DNA of 64,000 nucleotides from Candidatus Mycoplasma liparidae (GTDB taxonomy: Bacteria; Bacillota_I; Bacilli_A; Mycoplasmatales; Mycoplasmoidaceae): positions 186,001-250,000 of the forward strand of contig RHHX01000001.1 of the NCBI GenBank assembly GCA_009884515.1. The letters run 5' to 3'. This document shows, in pieces, positions 28,737 to 39,839 of the stretch. The number at the start of each line of letters is the position of its first letter. The first letter of the stretch is position 1. A model generated the notes under the pieces. That model was given only the letters and a program-made list of their open reading frames with translations, was not told the DNA's origin and ran no database searches. Made by a program: the position numbers and the translations under genes.

Positions 28737-29841
28737 TTAGTTTCGGTATTTGTTGAGTAATACAATGAATATTACCGCCGCCAAGAATAATTTCTCTTGC
28801 AAGTTCAATTTGAACTATTTTTCTATTTGAATAAACTTTAGATAAAATATCATATGCTACTTTATCGGTTGGGATATTAAAAATTGGAATATAAACAGCA
28901 TTATTACCAATATAGTGATTAATATAAGAAGCTGCTTGTCTATCACCTTCATTTCTTGAAATAGTTCCATCGAGTGAATCTACACCAACTGCTTCTTCCT
29001 TAGTGATTATGATTAATGGATTTGGTGCAGGAATTTTAATTATTTCTAATTTTCTACCCATTGCATCAGTTTCATTAGATAAGACATCGTAAGCGTCTTT
29101 AGAAAAGGCATATTGTGGATCTTCTTTATCATCTGTTCAATGCAATAAAACTTTACCTGGTTCCGGAATTTGAATAATATTATCTATATGTTCATTAGTT
29201 TCATCATTATAAATTCCGTTTTTTAATCAAATAACCTTTTGAACATTTAAATAATTTTTTAATTTATTTTCAATTCCATTTTTAGTCATTGTAGGATTTC
29301 TACCTTCTGATAATAAACAAGCTTCAGTTACAAATAATGTACCTTCGCCATCAGTATGAATAGAACCGCCTTCAAGAATAAAATTTTCTGTTCTATAATA
29401 ATCAAATTTATGGAATTTTGAAATTTCTTTTGCCACTAAATCATCTTTATCTCAAGGACTAAATAAGCCATCAACTAGTCCACCTCAAGCATTAAAAGTT
29501 CAATCAACAGATCTAATTTCTTTTGTTTTTTTATTAACAAGACATGTAGGTCCAGTATCTCTAACTCAAGCATCATCATTAGCAATTTTCATTACTTCTA
29601 TTTCTGATGGAAGTAATTTTCTTGCATTATCATATTGTTTTTCACTAGCACCTACTCAAACTTTTTCATTTTTAGAAATTGCTATTGCTAATTCAGCAAA
29701 AGCTTTTTGTGCAGGCAGGGCATTCCCTCTTCAATTATCTGATCTTTCAGGTCAAACAATTCAAGTTCCTTCGTGTTCTTCAAATTCAGCAGGAAAAATA
29801 AATTCATCATTTATGGGTTTAGTATTAAGAAGTTTTGACAT
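28729..29841 (-). CDS. aguA: Agmatine deiminase
   Basis: A 370-residue guanidino-group hydrolase (PF04371 type) converting agmatine to N-carbamoylputrescine and ammonia. It has [14 protein letters not shown] at the start, the substrate-binding [38 protein letters not shown], and the catalytic Cys in [11 protein letters not shown] near the end. All catalytic Asp/Glu/His/Cys blocks are intact, unlike the copy at the left edge. The start overlaps the antiporter gene by 17 bases, so it is translationally coupled. Several UGA Trp codons. Confidence 0.95.
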
Positions 29842-31492
29842 GGTAGAATCCTTTTTTATTTAAATGGAAATTATTTCTTAAATTTCTCATTTGAATTTTC
29901 GTAATTATATTTTGTTTGTTTGTATAAAAATATTCTTTTATACTTTTTATTTTAATTTTTATAAATTGATCATTATCATTATTAAATAAATCACTATTTT
30001 GACCTTTTCGAGAAGTTGTTTCAAATTTACTTGATGAACCTGGACTATTTTTTCTAGCTCATCAAATCATTATATCTCCGGCAATAACACAAGCTATTAC
30101 TCCACCAATTGTCGCTATTAAAGAGGCTCATGCAATAGAACCTTCTCCAAAATCACTCACAGGAAAGATGACAATTGTTCCGTTAATAAAACTAATTTCT
30201 AAAACTTGTGTTACACAAGCAACAATAATTATTACTAATGCTGTATAACCAGCTATTTTAGCTAAAGTATTATTTTTAATTGAAAATGGTCTTTCGATGT
30301 CTTTATCGATTACTCTTAATTTTAAATATGATATGAAAATCATAATATAAGGTAAGAAAAAAATAATTAATGAGAAAGAGAATAAAATGAAATAAGCATC
30401 ACCAGCATTAACAAATTCTAAAACTGATGAAAGTAAAATAGCAATTGTACTTACTAAAGTTAAAATAGTACTAGCAAATGTTGGGCATCCATGTTTGTTC
30501 ATTTTTGAAAATGATTTAGGAATTTCATTATTATCAGCAGCTTCAGCAATAGCTCGATTACTTCCTAGTGTTCATGAAAGCATATTAGTTAGTAATGTAA
30601 AAGCAAGTAGTCCAGCTAAAATAATTACTAATGGTGTTGGAAATGCTGATTGGAAAACTAAAATAATTGAGTTTACATAGCCTCCATCTTGAAAAGCAGG
30701 ATTATTAGTATTAATTGTAATAAAAGCTGGAATTGAAGCAATAATATAAGCAGCAATAACTGTGATTCCGCCAATCATTAATGATTTAGGAATTGTTTTT
30801 TTAACATCTTTAACATCATCACCTAAATTAGTTGATAATTCAAATCCACACATGTTATATACAATAATACCAACAACACCAAATGGGGCAGAGAAATCTG
30901 GTAAAATTCCTCCCTGTTCACCATTAATATCAGTTTGAATTGGATTACCTTTAGCAAGGAATACTATCATTGCAATAATCATCATTCCAACTAATCCTAA
31001 TTTGATAATTGAACCTAAATTAGGTAGTCATTTAACACGATCCAAATCTATTTTATTAATTGCCCATGTAATTCATGTAGCAGCAATGGCAATTGCCATA
31101 TTGACCCAAACAAACCAACTCTGTTCAACAATTGTAGCATCAATACTATAAACAAATGTGGAACCTAATACTAAGTATACTGAAGGCATTCAAAAAGCAA
31201 CATTTATCCAATAGAAAAAGTTGGAACGGGCTCCATTTTTTTTTCCTAATCCTCTTACAACTCAATTATAAATACCGCCATTTGGATAAGTAGTTGTAAG
31301 TTCAGATGTAATAAGACCATATGGTAAAAAGAATATTATACCAAGGAATAATCATCATAAAATACTAGATCAACCAATTGTAAGAGATAAACCTAAAGAA
31401 TCGATTACAAATACAGCTGAAAAAGTAAATAAGATTATATCTAGTGGTCTAAACCCTTTTTTAGTCTTTTTTTCTTTAGAAAACAATTCCAT
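29825..31492 (-). CDS. aguD: Agmatine/putrescine antiporter-like APC permease
   Basis: A 555-residue amino acid/polyamine permease with about 12 membrane helices; helix 1 begins after a basic leader (FSKEKKTKKGFRPLD). Motifs include TYPNGGIYNWV, YNMCGFELSTNLGDDVK and SRAIAEAADN-like SNRAIAEA. The C-terminal 70 residues are basic and soluble, extending over the start of aguA by 17 bases. Position between the carbamoyltransferase and deiminase genes suggests exchange of external agmatine for internal putrescine, as AguD does in lactic acid bacteria. That substrate is inference from context. Both UGA and UGG (QSWFVWV) encode Trp here. Confidence 0.85.
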
Positions 31493-31509
31493 TTTAATGC
31501 TCTTTTAAA

Positions 31510-32628
31510 TTATTTTTTGTTTTTAAAATTTTCTATATCTATTAAATAATCTATTTTAAAAGCTGGATCATAATCATTGTTATAAAATCTTCTTTGTTTT
31601 CAAGAACGTTCTTTATCTTCCATGTAATTTTGAATTTTGCCTTCTCAATATACTTTCATTGAATCGCTTGCATGATCAATTTGAGGATACATAAAGTAAA
31701 CTAATAAAGCCATTTGTGCAGTCAATCTATTTTCTGTTTGATTGAAAACAATTGATTGTTCACCATCAAAAGCATCATCAGCTAATTCATTATTTCTTGC
31801 ACAAGGTAAACAATGCATTACTTTTGCTTGTGGCCCAGCTTTTTTTAATAAAGCATTATTAACTTGGAATCCACCTTTTTTGAAAGTTTCATATCTTTCA
31901 GCGGCTTCTTGTTCCTGACCAAATCATCATCATAAATCAGTATAAATAATGTCAGCATCTTTTACTTCATTAAGATCATCAGTTACTTTTACAGAACCAC
32001 CATATTTTTTAATATGTTCTTTTGAAATGTCAATTCATTCTTTTGGAGCTTGGTATTTTTTAGGTGAAATATGAACAAAATTCATTCCTAATTGATTACA
32101 AATATGCATTGTTGATGAACAAACATTTGTTCTATCGCCTATGAAAACAACTTTAACTTTATTTAAATTATGTTTTTTTTCACTTGGTAGATGTTCTAAC
32201 ATTGTAAAAGCATCACATAAAGCTTGAGTTGGGTGGTTATAATCAGTAATTCCATTAAAAACAGGAACTTCAGAATATTTAGCTAAACCTAATAATGTTT
32301 TATGTTCATAAGCACGACAAAAAATTCCATCAACCATTCTTGATAAAACTTTTGTAGTATCATAGAAACTTTCCTTACTTCCTAAGTGGATATCTCCCGG
32401 TTTTAAATATTGAGCATGTCCACCTAATAATGTCATTGCAGCTTCAAAACTAACCCTTGTTCTTGTTGATGGTTCTTCAAATATCATAGCTAAAGTTTTA
32501 TTTTTCAATAATTCAGGAACAGCTCCGTTGTAACGTGCTTTCTTCAACATTTCCATTAATTCAAAAAGTTCAAAAATTTCATTTTGTTGTAAATCATTAC
32601 AATCAATAAAGTGTCTTAGTTTATTCAT
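31510..32628 (-). CDS. aguB: Putrescine carbamoyltransferase (AguB type)
   Basis: A 372-residue carbamoyltransferase that would phosphorolyse carbamoylputrescine to putrescine and carbamoyl phosphate. It has the carbamoyl-phosphate loop EEPSTRTRVSFE, DYNHPTQALCD, and MHCLPCARNNE, where OTCs have HCLPAFH. It also has a long C-terminal helix from about residue 335 (HASDSMKVYWEG). I prefer AguB over OTC because of the operon and the DYNHPTQ and C-terminal features; ornithine specificity cannot be fully excluded. It heads the aguB-D-A operon, 17 bases before the antiporter start. Tandem TATAACAG repeats lie upstream. Confidence 0.85.
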
Positions 32629-32682
32629 TCATATTCCTTAAAAATTACTAAATTTCTACATAAATCTTTTCTTAAATCTATA

Positions 32683-32698
32683 TATAACAGTATAACAG
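32683..32698. repeat. Tandem TATAACAG repeat upstream of the agu operon
   Basis: TATAACAG occurs twice head to tail (32683-32690, 32691-32698). On the minus strand it reads CTGTTATA twice, in the 70-base gap between the parA stop and the aguB start, where the operon promoter must lie. It may be a regulator site, or overlap -10/-35 elements (TTATAC, TATATA). Confidence 0.5.
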
Positions 32699-33460
32699 TT
32701 ATTTTTCTAGTAATTTACTAACTATTTCATTTACTAATTCAAAATAAGCAATTGCTGCAGGTTTTCATGGTTCACCATCAATAATTGTTTTTTTTCTAGA
32801 TTGAAGTTTTGAAATTGTAATATCCTGAGGAATAATAGTATCATAAATAGATTCTTTAAAAATTGATGATATTTGAGATAAATATTCAGCATGATTTGTT
32901 AGTCTTTTATCAAACATATTAATAATAATTCCGGCAATACTTAAATCTTTATTATATTTTTTCTGAACAATTCTCACAGTTTTAAATATTGATGATATTG
33001 CTTCTAACGAAAAGTAGTCACATTTAACTGGAATAATAACTTTGTCAGTTATTGTTAAAATTAATTGATTTAAATATCCTCATGATGGTGATGTGTCAAT
33101 TAAAATATAATCATAATCTTTTTCAACTTTTTCTAAAGCTTCTCGAAAGTTTTTTAAGTTTTCTTCAAAATCAGATTCCATAATATAAAAACTTAAATCA
33201 ATTGATGATGGGATTAAATCGATATTATTCAAAACATTAATTCTTGCATTTTTAATCGATACTTTTTTTTTCAAAACATGATGAATATATAAAGAAGTTG
33301 GCTCAGTACAAAGATTACTTGTTAAGCTTCCGATTGGATCCATATCTATTATTAGTATTTTTTTACCATTTTTAGCTAATGCTGCTGATATGTTGGCTGC
33401 TGATGTTGTTTTACCAACTCCGCCTTTAAGCGAAAGAAATGTGATTATTTTATTTTTCAT
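32699..33460 (-). CDS. parA: ParA/Soj-family ATPase
   Basis: A 253-residue deviant Walker-A ATPase of the chromosome/plasmid partition type. The P-loop SLKGGVGKTTSA lies at 10-21 with the second signature Lys, followed by LIIDMDPIGSLT, DYILIDTSPSW and the C-terminal helix IVSKLLEK. ParA proteins cycle on DNA, usually with ParB; no parB or parS-like site is visible here. I start at 33460 (MKNKII) because the family begins just before the first strand, although no ribosome site is clear. One UGA follows DTSPS and one follows DGEP. Confidence 0.9.
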
Positions 33461-33479
33461 AAACTTAATTTTAACATTA

Positions 33480-34045
33480 TTAATCAATTGCTATAATTGT
33501 TTTAATAATATTGATTTTTTTTTTTTCGATAAATGGTAGATGTGAATTATCTTTTATTTCATAACAATGATTTGCTGGAATATATTTTTTATAAAGTTTT
33601 ATTGTTGCTTTAGAATTAATTATTTTATCATTTTCACCAGTTATTAAAAACGATTTATTTCAAAGCATTTTTTTGAGATTTTTTTTAATAAAAAATGCGT
33701 TTCTAATGACATTAAATGGGTTGAGGGATTTTTTTCTATGCGGGTGACAATGCCTCCACCCATTGAATGTCCTATTAAAATAACGTTCTTAAAATTTTTA
33801 TATTCAATAAATTTAATAACATAATCAATAAATGTAATGAATGTATTTTCTTCATTTTCAAGTTTTAGAGTAATATTATGACCTGGCAATTCGATTGCAT
33901 AATAATTATGATCTTTTAAATAAGGAATTATTAGGTCATAATAATCACTATTTGTGGGAAAACGATGAATAAATAAAATATTTTGAGTATTTTTGTTTTT
34001 GCCTTATTAAAAGTATATGCAAATCCGTTTTCAATAATTTTTTCT
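33480..34045 (-). pseudogene. Alpha/beta hydrolase pseudogene
   Basis: Remains of a paralogue of the intact hydrolase at 45.3-46.2 kb. Recognisable blocks are FIHRFPTNSDYYD, NYYAIELPGHNI, LIGHSMGGGI (nucleophile elbow), GENDKIIN and the histidine block DNSHLPFIEKK. A frameshift lies near 33990. The frame changes after GHSMGGGIVTRIE, where roughly 90 residues of the lid region are missing. It is therefore an internal deletion plus frameshift, and is unlikely to make an active esterase. It sits between parA and the GT2 glycosyltransferase on the same strand. Confidence 0.85.
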
Positions 34046-34049
34046 ATTT

Positions 34050-34982
34050 TTAATATCCATATATTCTATATAAAACAAAATATCAAAATTTTCAATATCT
34101 TCTCGGAAATTTTAAATTAACATTATCTTTTTCTAGACTTCTAAGTCTTGTTTTTAATATATTTTTTTCACTTTTGTTGACTTTTGTTTCAAATTGAATA
34201 TGTGAAAATATTACCGAATGATAAAAAGCTAATTGATCATTAATAGGCTTATTATCTTTTATTAAAACATTATCAGATTTAAGTAGACTATAAAAGTTTT
34301 CTAATTGTGAAATTCCTGCTGAAATTTTTTCAAAAGAAATATTTGCTCTACTTAGTGATTGTTTGTTAATGAAGTAATGATAATTAGGGTGATTTAAAAA
34401 AATAATATTTTTAGTTTTATAAATTCAAAAACTAACTGAACCAGCATCTTCAAAATAATTATATTCCTGACAAAAAGAAAATTTATTTTCCAATAAATAT
34501 TCTTTTCTTATAAGAATATTTCAAGCATATGGTGTATTGTTGATTAAATACGATTCATTTGTTGTATTTTCATCTATTTTATTAGTTATATAAAAAGTTT
34601 TAGATTTATTTTTTTTATTAATAAAAGTTGAATTTATAATCATATCTACAACAAAATTAACTTCTTTTAGTTTCATATCAAAAGTAGAAAATGTATTTAA
34701 TTCAATTCAATCATCAGCATCTATAAAATAAAAATAATCAGTATGAACTTTTTTAATTAAGTCATTTCTAGTGACAGATAATCCTTTGTTTTCTCTTGAA
34801 ATAATCTTTATTCTTTGATCTTTTTCTTGATATGAATTTAAAATAGCAAGTGAATTATCAGTTGAACCATCATTTAAAACAATAATTTCAAAATCTTGAT
34901 AATCTTGATTAACAATTGAATTCAAGCATCTTGATATGTATTTTTCAGCATTATAACATGGAATAAGAATAGTATATTTCAT
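34050..34982 (-). CDS. GT2-family glycosyltransferase
   Basis: A 310-residue GT-A fold glycosyltransferase. TILIPCYNAEKYISRCL (3-19), IIVLNDGSTDNSL and the DxD-type metal motif FIDADDW (about 88-94) are complete; a basic C-terminal region follows. Such enzymes in mollicutes make glycolipids or capsule from UDP-sugars; the donor is not readable. No clear C-terminal membrane helix. Its ATG overlaps the dut stop as TAATG, so translation is coupled to dut. Several UGA Trp codons. Confidence 0.9.
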
Positions 34983-35407
34983 TATTTTCCTGTTGAACCA
35001 AACCCATTTTTTCCTCTAATAGTATCAGATAATTCTTCTGATTCTTCAAGCTTAAAAACATAAGATTTTTTTATAACTCCTTGAGCTATTTTTTCATTTT
35101 TATTGAAAAAATAATTTTTATCAGAATTATTATATAACATAATTTTTATTTCTCCACGATACCCATTATCAATGATTCCTGCATGAACATTAATTTGATG
35201 TTTTGTAGCTAATCCCGATTTTGGTGCAATTCTCATTCAATAATTTTCAGGTAATTCAATAATTACTCCTGTTGAAAAAATACTAGATGAATGCGCTTCT
35301 AAAACTTTTGATTCAGACGTATAAAAATCATAACCAACATCACCATCTATAGCTGGTTCAGAAATCCCAATAATATCTTTGCTAATTTTTTTGAATTTTA
35401 TTTTCAT
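34982..35407 (-). CDS. dut: dUTP diphosphatase
   Basis: A 141-residue trimeric dUTPase that hydrolyses dUTP to dUMP, keeping uracil out of DNA. All five motifs are visible: GDVGYDFY (I), APKSGLA (II), GIIDNGYRGEI (III), KIAQGVI (IV) and RGKNGFGSTGK (V). One UGA (before MRIAPKSG) is read as Trp. It is coupled to the GT2 gene by a TAATG overlap although the functions are unrelated. It diverges from the large surface protein gene. Confidence 0.96.
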
Positions 35408-35488
35408 ATCTAATATATTACTTTAAAAAAAAATAATTTTAGGTTTTTTGATTAATTCTTGTTTATTTAAAAAATACAGGAGAATAAT

Positions 35489-38290
35489 ATGAAAAAAACA
35501 AAATTTATTTGAACATTTTTACCAATATTTTTAACAACTATATTGGTAACTAATTTAATAAATAATCGAATTGTAAATATTGAAAAAAATAAGGCCAAAT
35601 CTAATTTGAGTAATGATATCAATATTATTAATGATATCAATTCTGATTATTGAATTAAAGATAACCAAATCAAATCAAAAATTAAGTTAACAGTTCGAAC
35701 AATGAAGGAATTGTGAGTGCTTTCAACATATAGAGTAAATCATAAAATTTGATATCAAACATATGACTATGAAAATATTTCAACACCTATTTTTGATAAA
35801 GTATCAAAAAAAATTATTTTCGATACTTGAAATAAACCTATATCTCAACTTTTTTCGGATCCGGACCCTTACTGAGCTGATCCGGTTGGGGCTAAGTGAA
35901 ATAATAAACTTTTAAATATAAATATTTATGGAAGAAATGATCAATATTCTCCTAATATTAAGGATGTTTGATTCGGGAAAAATCACTATAATAATTTTGA
36001 ATTAAATGATAAAAATGTGCATAAACCAAAAATATTTCCAGCTTATCCACCACATAATTATTTTTCACATGTAATTAGATATTATCAAACACCATCATAT
36101 GTTCACAACAATGTAAGTAAAAAAATAGAATTTTTTGAGATAACTAACAAGAGTTTTTTTAATACTTTTATTGAATTAAATAAAATACCTTTTGATCAAA
36201 ATGGAAAAGTTTGAAACAAAGATAATTATAATGAAATGGGTAATTTAATAAAATTCAATCACTACTTTCATATTGCAAGAGAGATTAGTAAGGTTTATAA
36301 AGTTGTGGAAAATATTAATAATTTTATTGATAAAAATACAAATAAAGATGGTAAATGAATAAATCAAATTATCAAAAAAAGTGACCTTATTAGTCTAAAA
36401 AATGATTTTGAAACTTGAAAATTTGCATCTGCTGATGAAGCTTGAATGAGATATAATTCGCTAATTGATATTAATAATTCAAAACTTATTCTAACAACTA
36501 GTAGTTATGAAAGTCAATATAATAAGTTAATTAAAAATATTTATAAAAATAACTTAATATCAGTAGATAGAAAAATTACTATTGATGATATTAATGAAAT
36601 TTATAAAACTTCTTTAGCTATTTTTAAGCAAAATCAAATCAATCTATCACTTAATATCAATGGTGAAATTATTAAATATAATATATGAGATGGTCGTTCT
36701 TTTATCAAAATTTGAAATAATTTACTATCAATTAACAAAAATAAAAATTTGTTAAACATTAGTATTGAAAATGTTGAATTTAAATATATTGGTGATCATA
36801 ATAAAACTGGTTATTTCAATAATTCTTATATTATTAAAAAGGAAGAAATTAGTAATGAATTAAAATCCAATACAACTTTAATAATCAGAAATGATGCTAA
36901 AAATTTAGATAATATTGATCTTTTAAATAATAATAATTTTGGAATTAATATTGATTCTGATTTATATCTTTCTGAACTTTTAGGTACAGGAGAAAATATA
37001 GGAAATGGCTACCCATATAATGAAGTAATTTTTGATAAAAAGCTTTTGATAAAAAATTTATTAAATAATAATTTCATTTTATCCAATAAGGAAATGTTAT
37101 TTGAGGATGTATATGATATTTCTAATTTAACAAAAATTTTGAATTTCTTTGATGATAAAAAAACACGTGAATCCTTTAATTCTTTTGGTATAAATACTGG
37201 AAGATATCCATATTTTATTCCGAATAATCAAAAAGGTGAATTTTACTTAATTGGTAAAATTGAAAAATGAAAATTTATAGATCAAACTAATGGTGACTTT
37301 ACCCAAAATTTCAAAAATACTTTTTTTGAAAAAACTAATATTAACTCTTTAAATATTATTGAACTTGAACCAAAAAATAGATTAGTTAATAATCTTTGAG
37401 ATGATAGTGGTTATTTTCTAATCAAATGTAAAAATAATTTTATTACAAACTCTAGTATAAGTGTAAATAATACTGTTGGAATTTTCAAACAAACAGATGC
37501 GTTTATTACTTATTTAAATGATGATAAAAACTGAATATTAAAGAATGATGATATTATTGAAGATTATTTTCTTTATCAAAAAAAATTCAAAAGGGAAAAT
37601 TTTAAAATTAACTATAATCAATTATCTGAAGAAGAAATTAATAAAATTGATTATTTAATTAAAGAATTAAAAATAGAAGTTGAATTTAGTAATCAAAGTT
37701 TATATACACCGATTGATAGCAAATATCCATCTGGTAATATGAATAGATATAATACATTTTTTAACTTTTTCTTTAAAACACCTATTTGAAAATATATAAA
37801 TTCATATTACAATGATGTTCATAATGTTCAGTTAGTAAATCAAGTTGCTTTAGTCAATAAAGATAATATTGAAAATAAAATAATTGAACCGAATGCGATA
37901 TTTTTCAAATATTTTGACATTATTGAAAAAAATAATCATGTAACTATTTCTGATAAAAATGATGTTAACTCAACAAATATTATTAAATCTTTTATTCCAA
38001 TAAAAGAATTAGCAACAAATGGAGAATTAGAAATTAAAAATAATGCTTATTTAATTGATTTAAAAATAAACAAAATGGAATACATAAATGGTGAAGTTAA
38101 TAAATATAATGAACAACATATTACTGATTATTCCATTAATGTAAATTACGGAAATATTTTCATAATAGTTGGACCTATTCTAGGTATTGGAATAATAATA
38201 TTGATACTATTTTTAATTAATAAATGAAGAAATAGGTTCGAAACTAAATTAAAAACATTGAATAATGATGATATTATAGTTGAATATTAA
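35489..38290 (+). CDS. Large surface protein anchored at both ends, function unknown
   Basis: A 933-residue protein I do not recognise. The N-terminus is a signal or membrane helix (FIWTFLPIFLTTILVTNLI, 6-24) with no lipobox Cys. A hydrophilic, Asn/Lys/Ile-rich ectodomain of about 860 residues follows. Near residue 890 a strong helix, FIIVGPILGIGIIILILFLI, precedes a basic stop-transfer tail (NKWRNRFETKLK). The predicted layout is an ectodomain outside with a short cytosolic tail. Repeated W/Y-rich blocks (PDPYWADPVGAKW, SYPYNEV-like) hint at several domains, but I see no enzyme motif. AGGAG lies upstream of the ATG. More than 20 UGA Trp codons. It ends at a very strong terminator. A good candidate adhesin or host-interaction protein, by inference only. 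Confidence 0.75.
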
Positions 38291-38291
38291 T

Positions 38292-38332
38292 AAAAAATAA
38301 ACCCATCTTTTTAAAAGATGGGTTTATTTTTT
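38292..38332. terminator. Strong bidirectional terminator
   Basis: Arms 38292-38311 and 38313-38332 are perfectly complementary over 20 bases (core CCCATCTTTT), with A/T runs on both outer flanks. It lies between the convergent surface protein gene and nusG. Confidence 0.92.
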
Positions 38333-38340
38333 ATTAATAT

Positions 38341-39078
38341 TTATTCCTCAGTAGGTTCTTCTAATGTTAGGTCTGTGAATTCAAATTCAATTTCTTGTGC
38401 ATTACCTAAAAAATCTATTGAAACTATAGCTTTACCTGTTGATTCATTAAATGTAATCACTTGTCCTTGATCACCTTCAAAACTACCTGATTTAATATAA
38501 ACCATTTGATTTATTAAGAATGGAGATTTAATAAATATTTTTTCAAGAACAATGCTATCTTCTGTTGAAGTTATTTTTTGTTGAGAACCGTCATTTTCAT
38601 CTATAATTATTTCTTCTGAAACAACATTTAAGATTGCTTCTATTTCATCTTCTGATACTGGTGTCGGTGCTGTATTATGACCAGATGAACCTAAAATACC
38701 CATTACTTGATTTGTATTTCTAATAACAAATCAAGCTTCTTTAGTCATTAACATTTTTATAAAAATATAACCAGGGAATCTATTAACTTCAGAATCTTTA
38801 ATTTTTCTAAATTTTTTATGACCGTTTTTATCAATAATAGGTCCTTCTCAAACAATATTTTTAAGATTTCTACCATAATTAGAAGGTAGTGTATCTTCAG
38901 TATATTCTTCTAAAATTTGAATTTTTCTATCTTTAATTATCTTCACATCTTGAACATATTCTGATAACTTAAAAGCCTCAATTTTACTTTTTAAATTTTT
39001 AACAATAGAATCTTCATTAGTACTTATTACAGTTATAATAAATCATTGATATTCATTTATTTGTGGTTTTTTTTTCAT
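38341..39078 (-). CDS. nusG: Transcription termination/antitermination factor NusG
   Basis: A 245-residue NusG, longer than the roughly 180 residues of most bacteria, with the extra length between the NGN and KOW domains. The NGN domain begins YQWFIITVISTNED and includes RFPGYIFIKM and WFVIRNTNQVMGILGS. The KOW domain has VYIKSGSFEGDQGQVI. It binds RNA polymerase and couples it to the ribosome or Rho; its partners are not in the window. It is the third gene of rpmG-secE-nusG, 16 bases after secE. UGA encodes three or more Trp. Confidence 0.95.
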
Positions 39079-39094
39079 AGATTTCCTTTAATTT

Positions 39095-39589
39095 TTATAA
39101 TTTATTTAATAATGATGCTAATGATGCTATTCCAAAGAATAGCAGAGATAATATTATTACAAAGATAATAACAACTAATAAGTTATAAAAAGTCCCGTTC
39201 ATATTTAATCAATGAACTCTTTTAAACTCTTTTCCTATTCCAAAAAATCATTTTTTAATCTTATAAGAAAGTGAATTAAAATTTCTAATATATTCTAATT
39301 CTGTGTGATCGAGTTCTTTTTGTAGAAATTGAAGACTATACTGAAATTTTTGAGTCATTTCAATATCTTTTTCTTCATAAATTTCAATTTTATTTTTTTT
39401 GTTTAATTTCAATTCTACATTGTAGTTTTTAATTAGCATACTCATTTCTGCTTTTATTTGTTGAATCTTTTTTAATTCATGTTTTTTTAGAATTTTATTA
39501 GGTTTTTCTTTGACTTTTTTTTCAAGTAATTCAATTTTTATTTTCTGTTTTTTATCTTTTTTAGGTTTTTTAGGTTTTTTATCAGCCAT
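39095..39589 (-). CDS. secE: Preprotein translocase subunit SecE
   Basis: A 164-residue protein with one C-terminal membrane helix (about 138-160, LLVVIIFVIILSLLFFGI). It is preceded by the SecE amphipathic stretch GKEFKRVHWLNMNG, where the usual E-x-x-K-V-x-W is K-x-V-x-W. The first 110 residues are a very Lys-rich extension (DKKPKKPKKDKKQK), unusual beside the 60-70 residues of Firmicute SecE. The assignment rests on the helix, this motif and the rpmG-secE-nusG order. One UGA just before FFGIG must be read through to reach the helix. It starts immediately before the rpmG stop. Confidence 0.88.
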
Positions 39590-39736
39590 TTACTTTGACT
39601 CCTTATGAACAGTCTTTTTGTTACAATTAGGACAAAATTTATTTAAAATTAGTCGATTTGAAACTAAAGTATTGCGTTTATAATTATAGTTTCTAGAAAG
39701 ACAATCTTCACATATTAATATAACGTTTTTGTTCAT
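39590..39736 (-). CDS. rpmG: Ribosomal protein L33
   Basis: A 48-residue ribosomal protein with two zinc-ribbon pairs, ICEDC (near 9-12) and FCPNC (near 36-39), and the L33 core RNYNYKRN. Too short for many ORF callers, but in the expected place. Its TAA is directly followed by the secE ATG. RpmG-secE-nusG is a conserved Firmicute operon. Confidence 0.93.
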   Translation of the reverse strand: MNKNVILICEDCLSRNYNYKRNTLVSNRLILNKFCPNCNKKTVHKESK

Positions 39737-39793
39737 TTAAGTTTATTATTTTACCTCTAGTAATTTTTAAACTATTTCTCTTTAAAAATAGAA

Positions 39794-39817
39794 TAAAAAA
39801 AGGTAACGAATTACCTT
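39794..39817 (-). terminator. UUCG-loop terminator after the sigma gene
   Basis: On the minus strand AAGGTAA and TTACCTT form a 7-bp stem closed by a TTCG tetraloop, followed by six T. It separates the sigma-factor gene from rpmG, so the two units can be controlled separately. Confidence 0.8.
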
Positions 39818-39839
39818 ACATTATTTATGTTAACACAAA

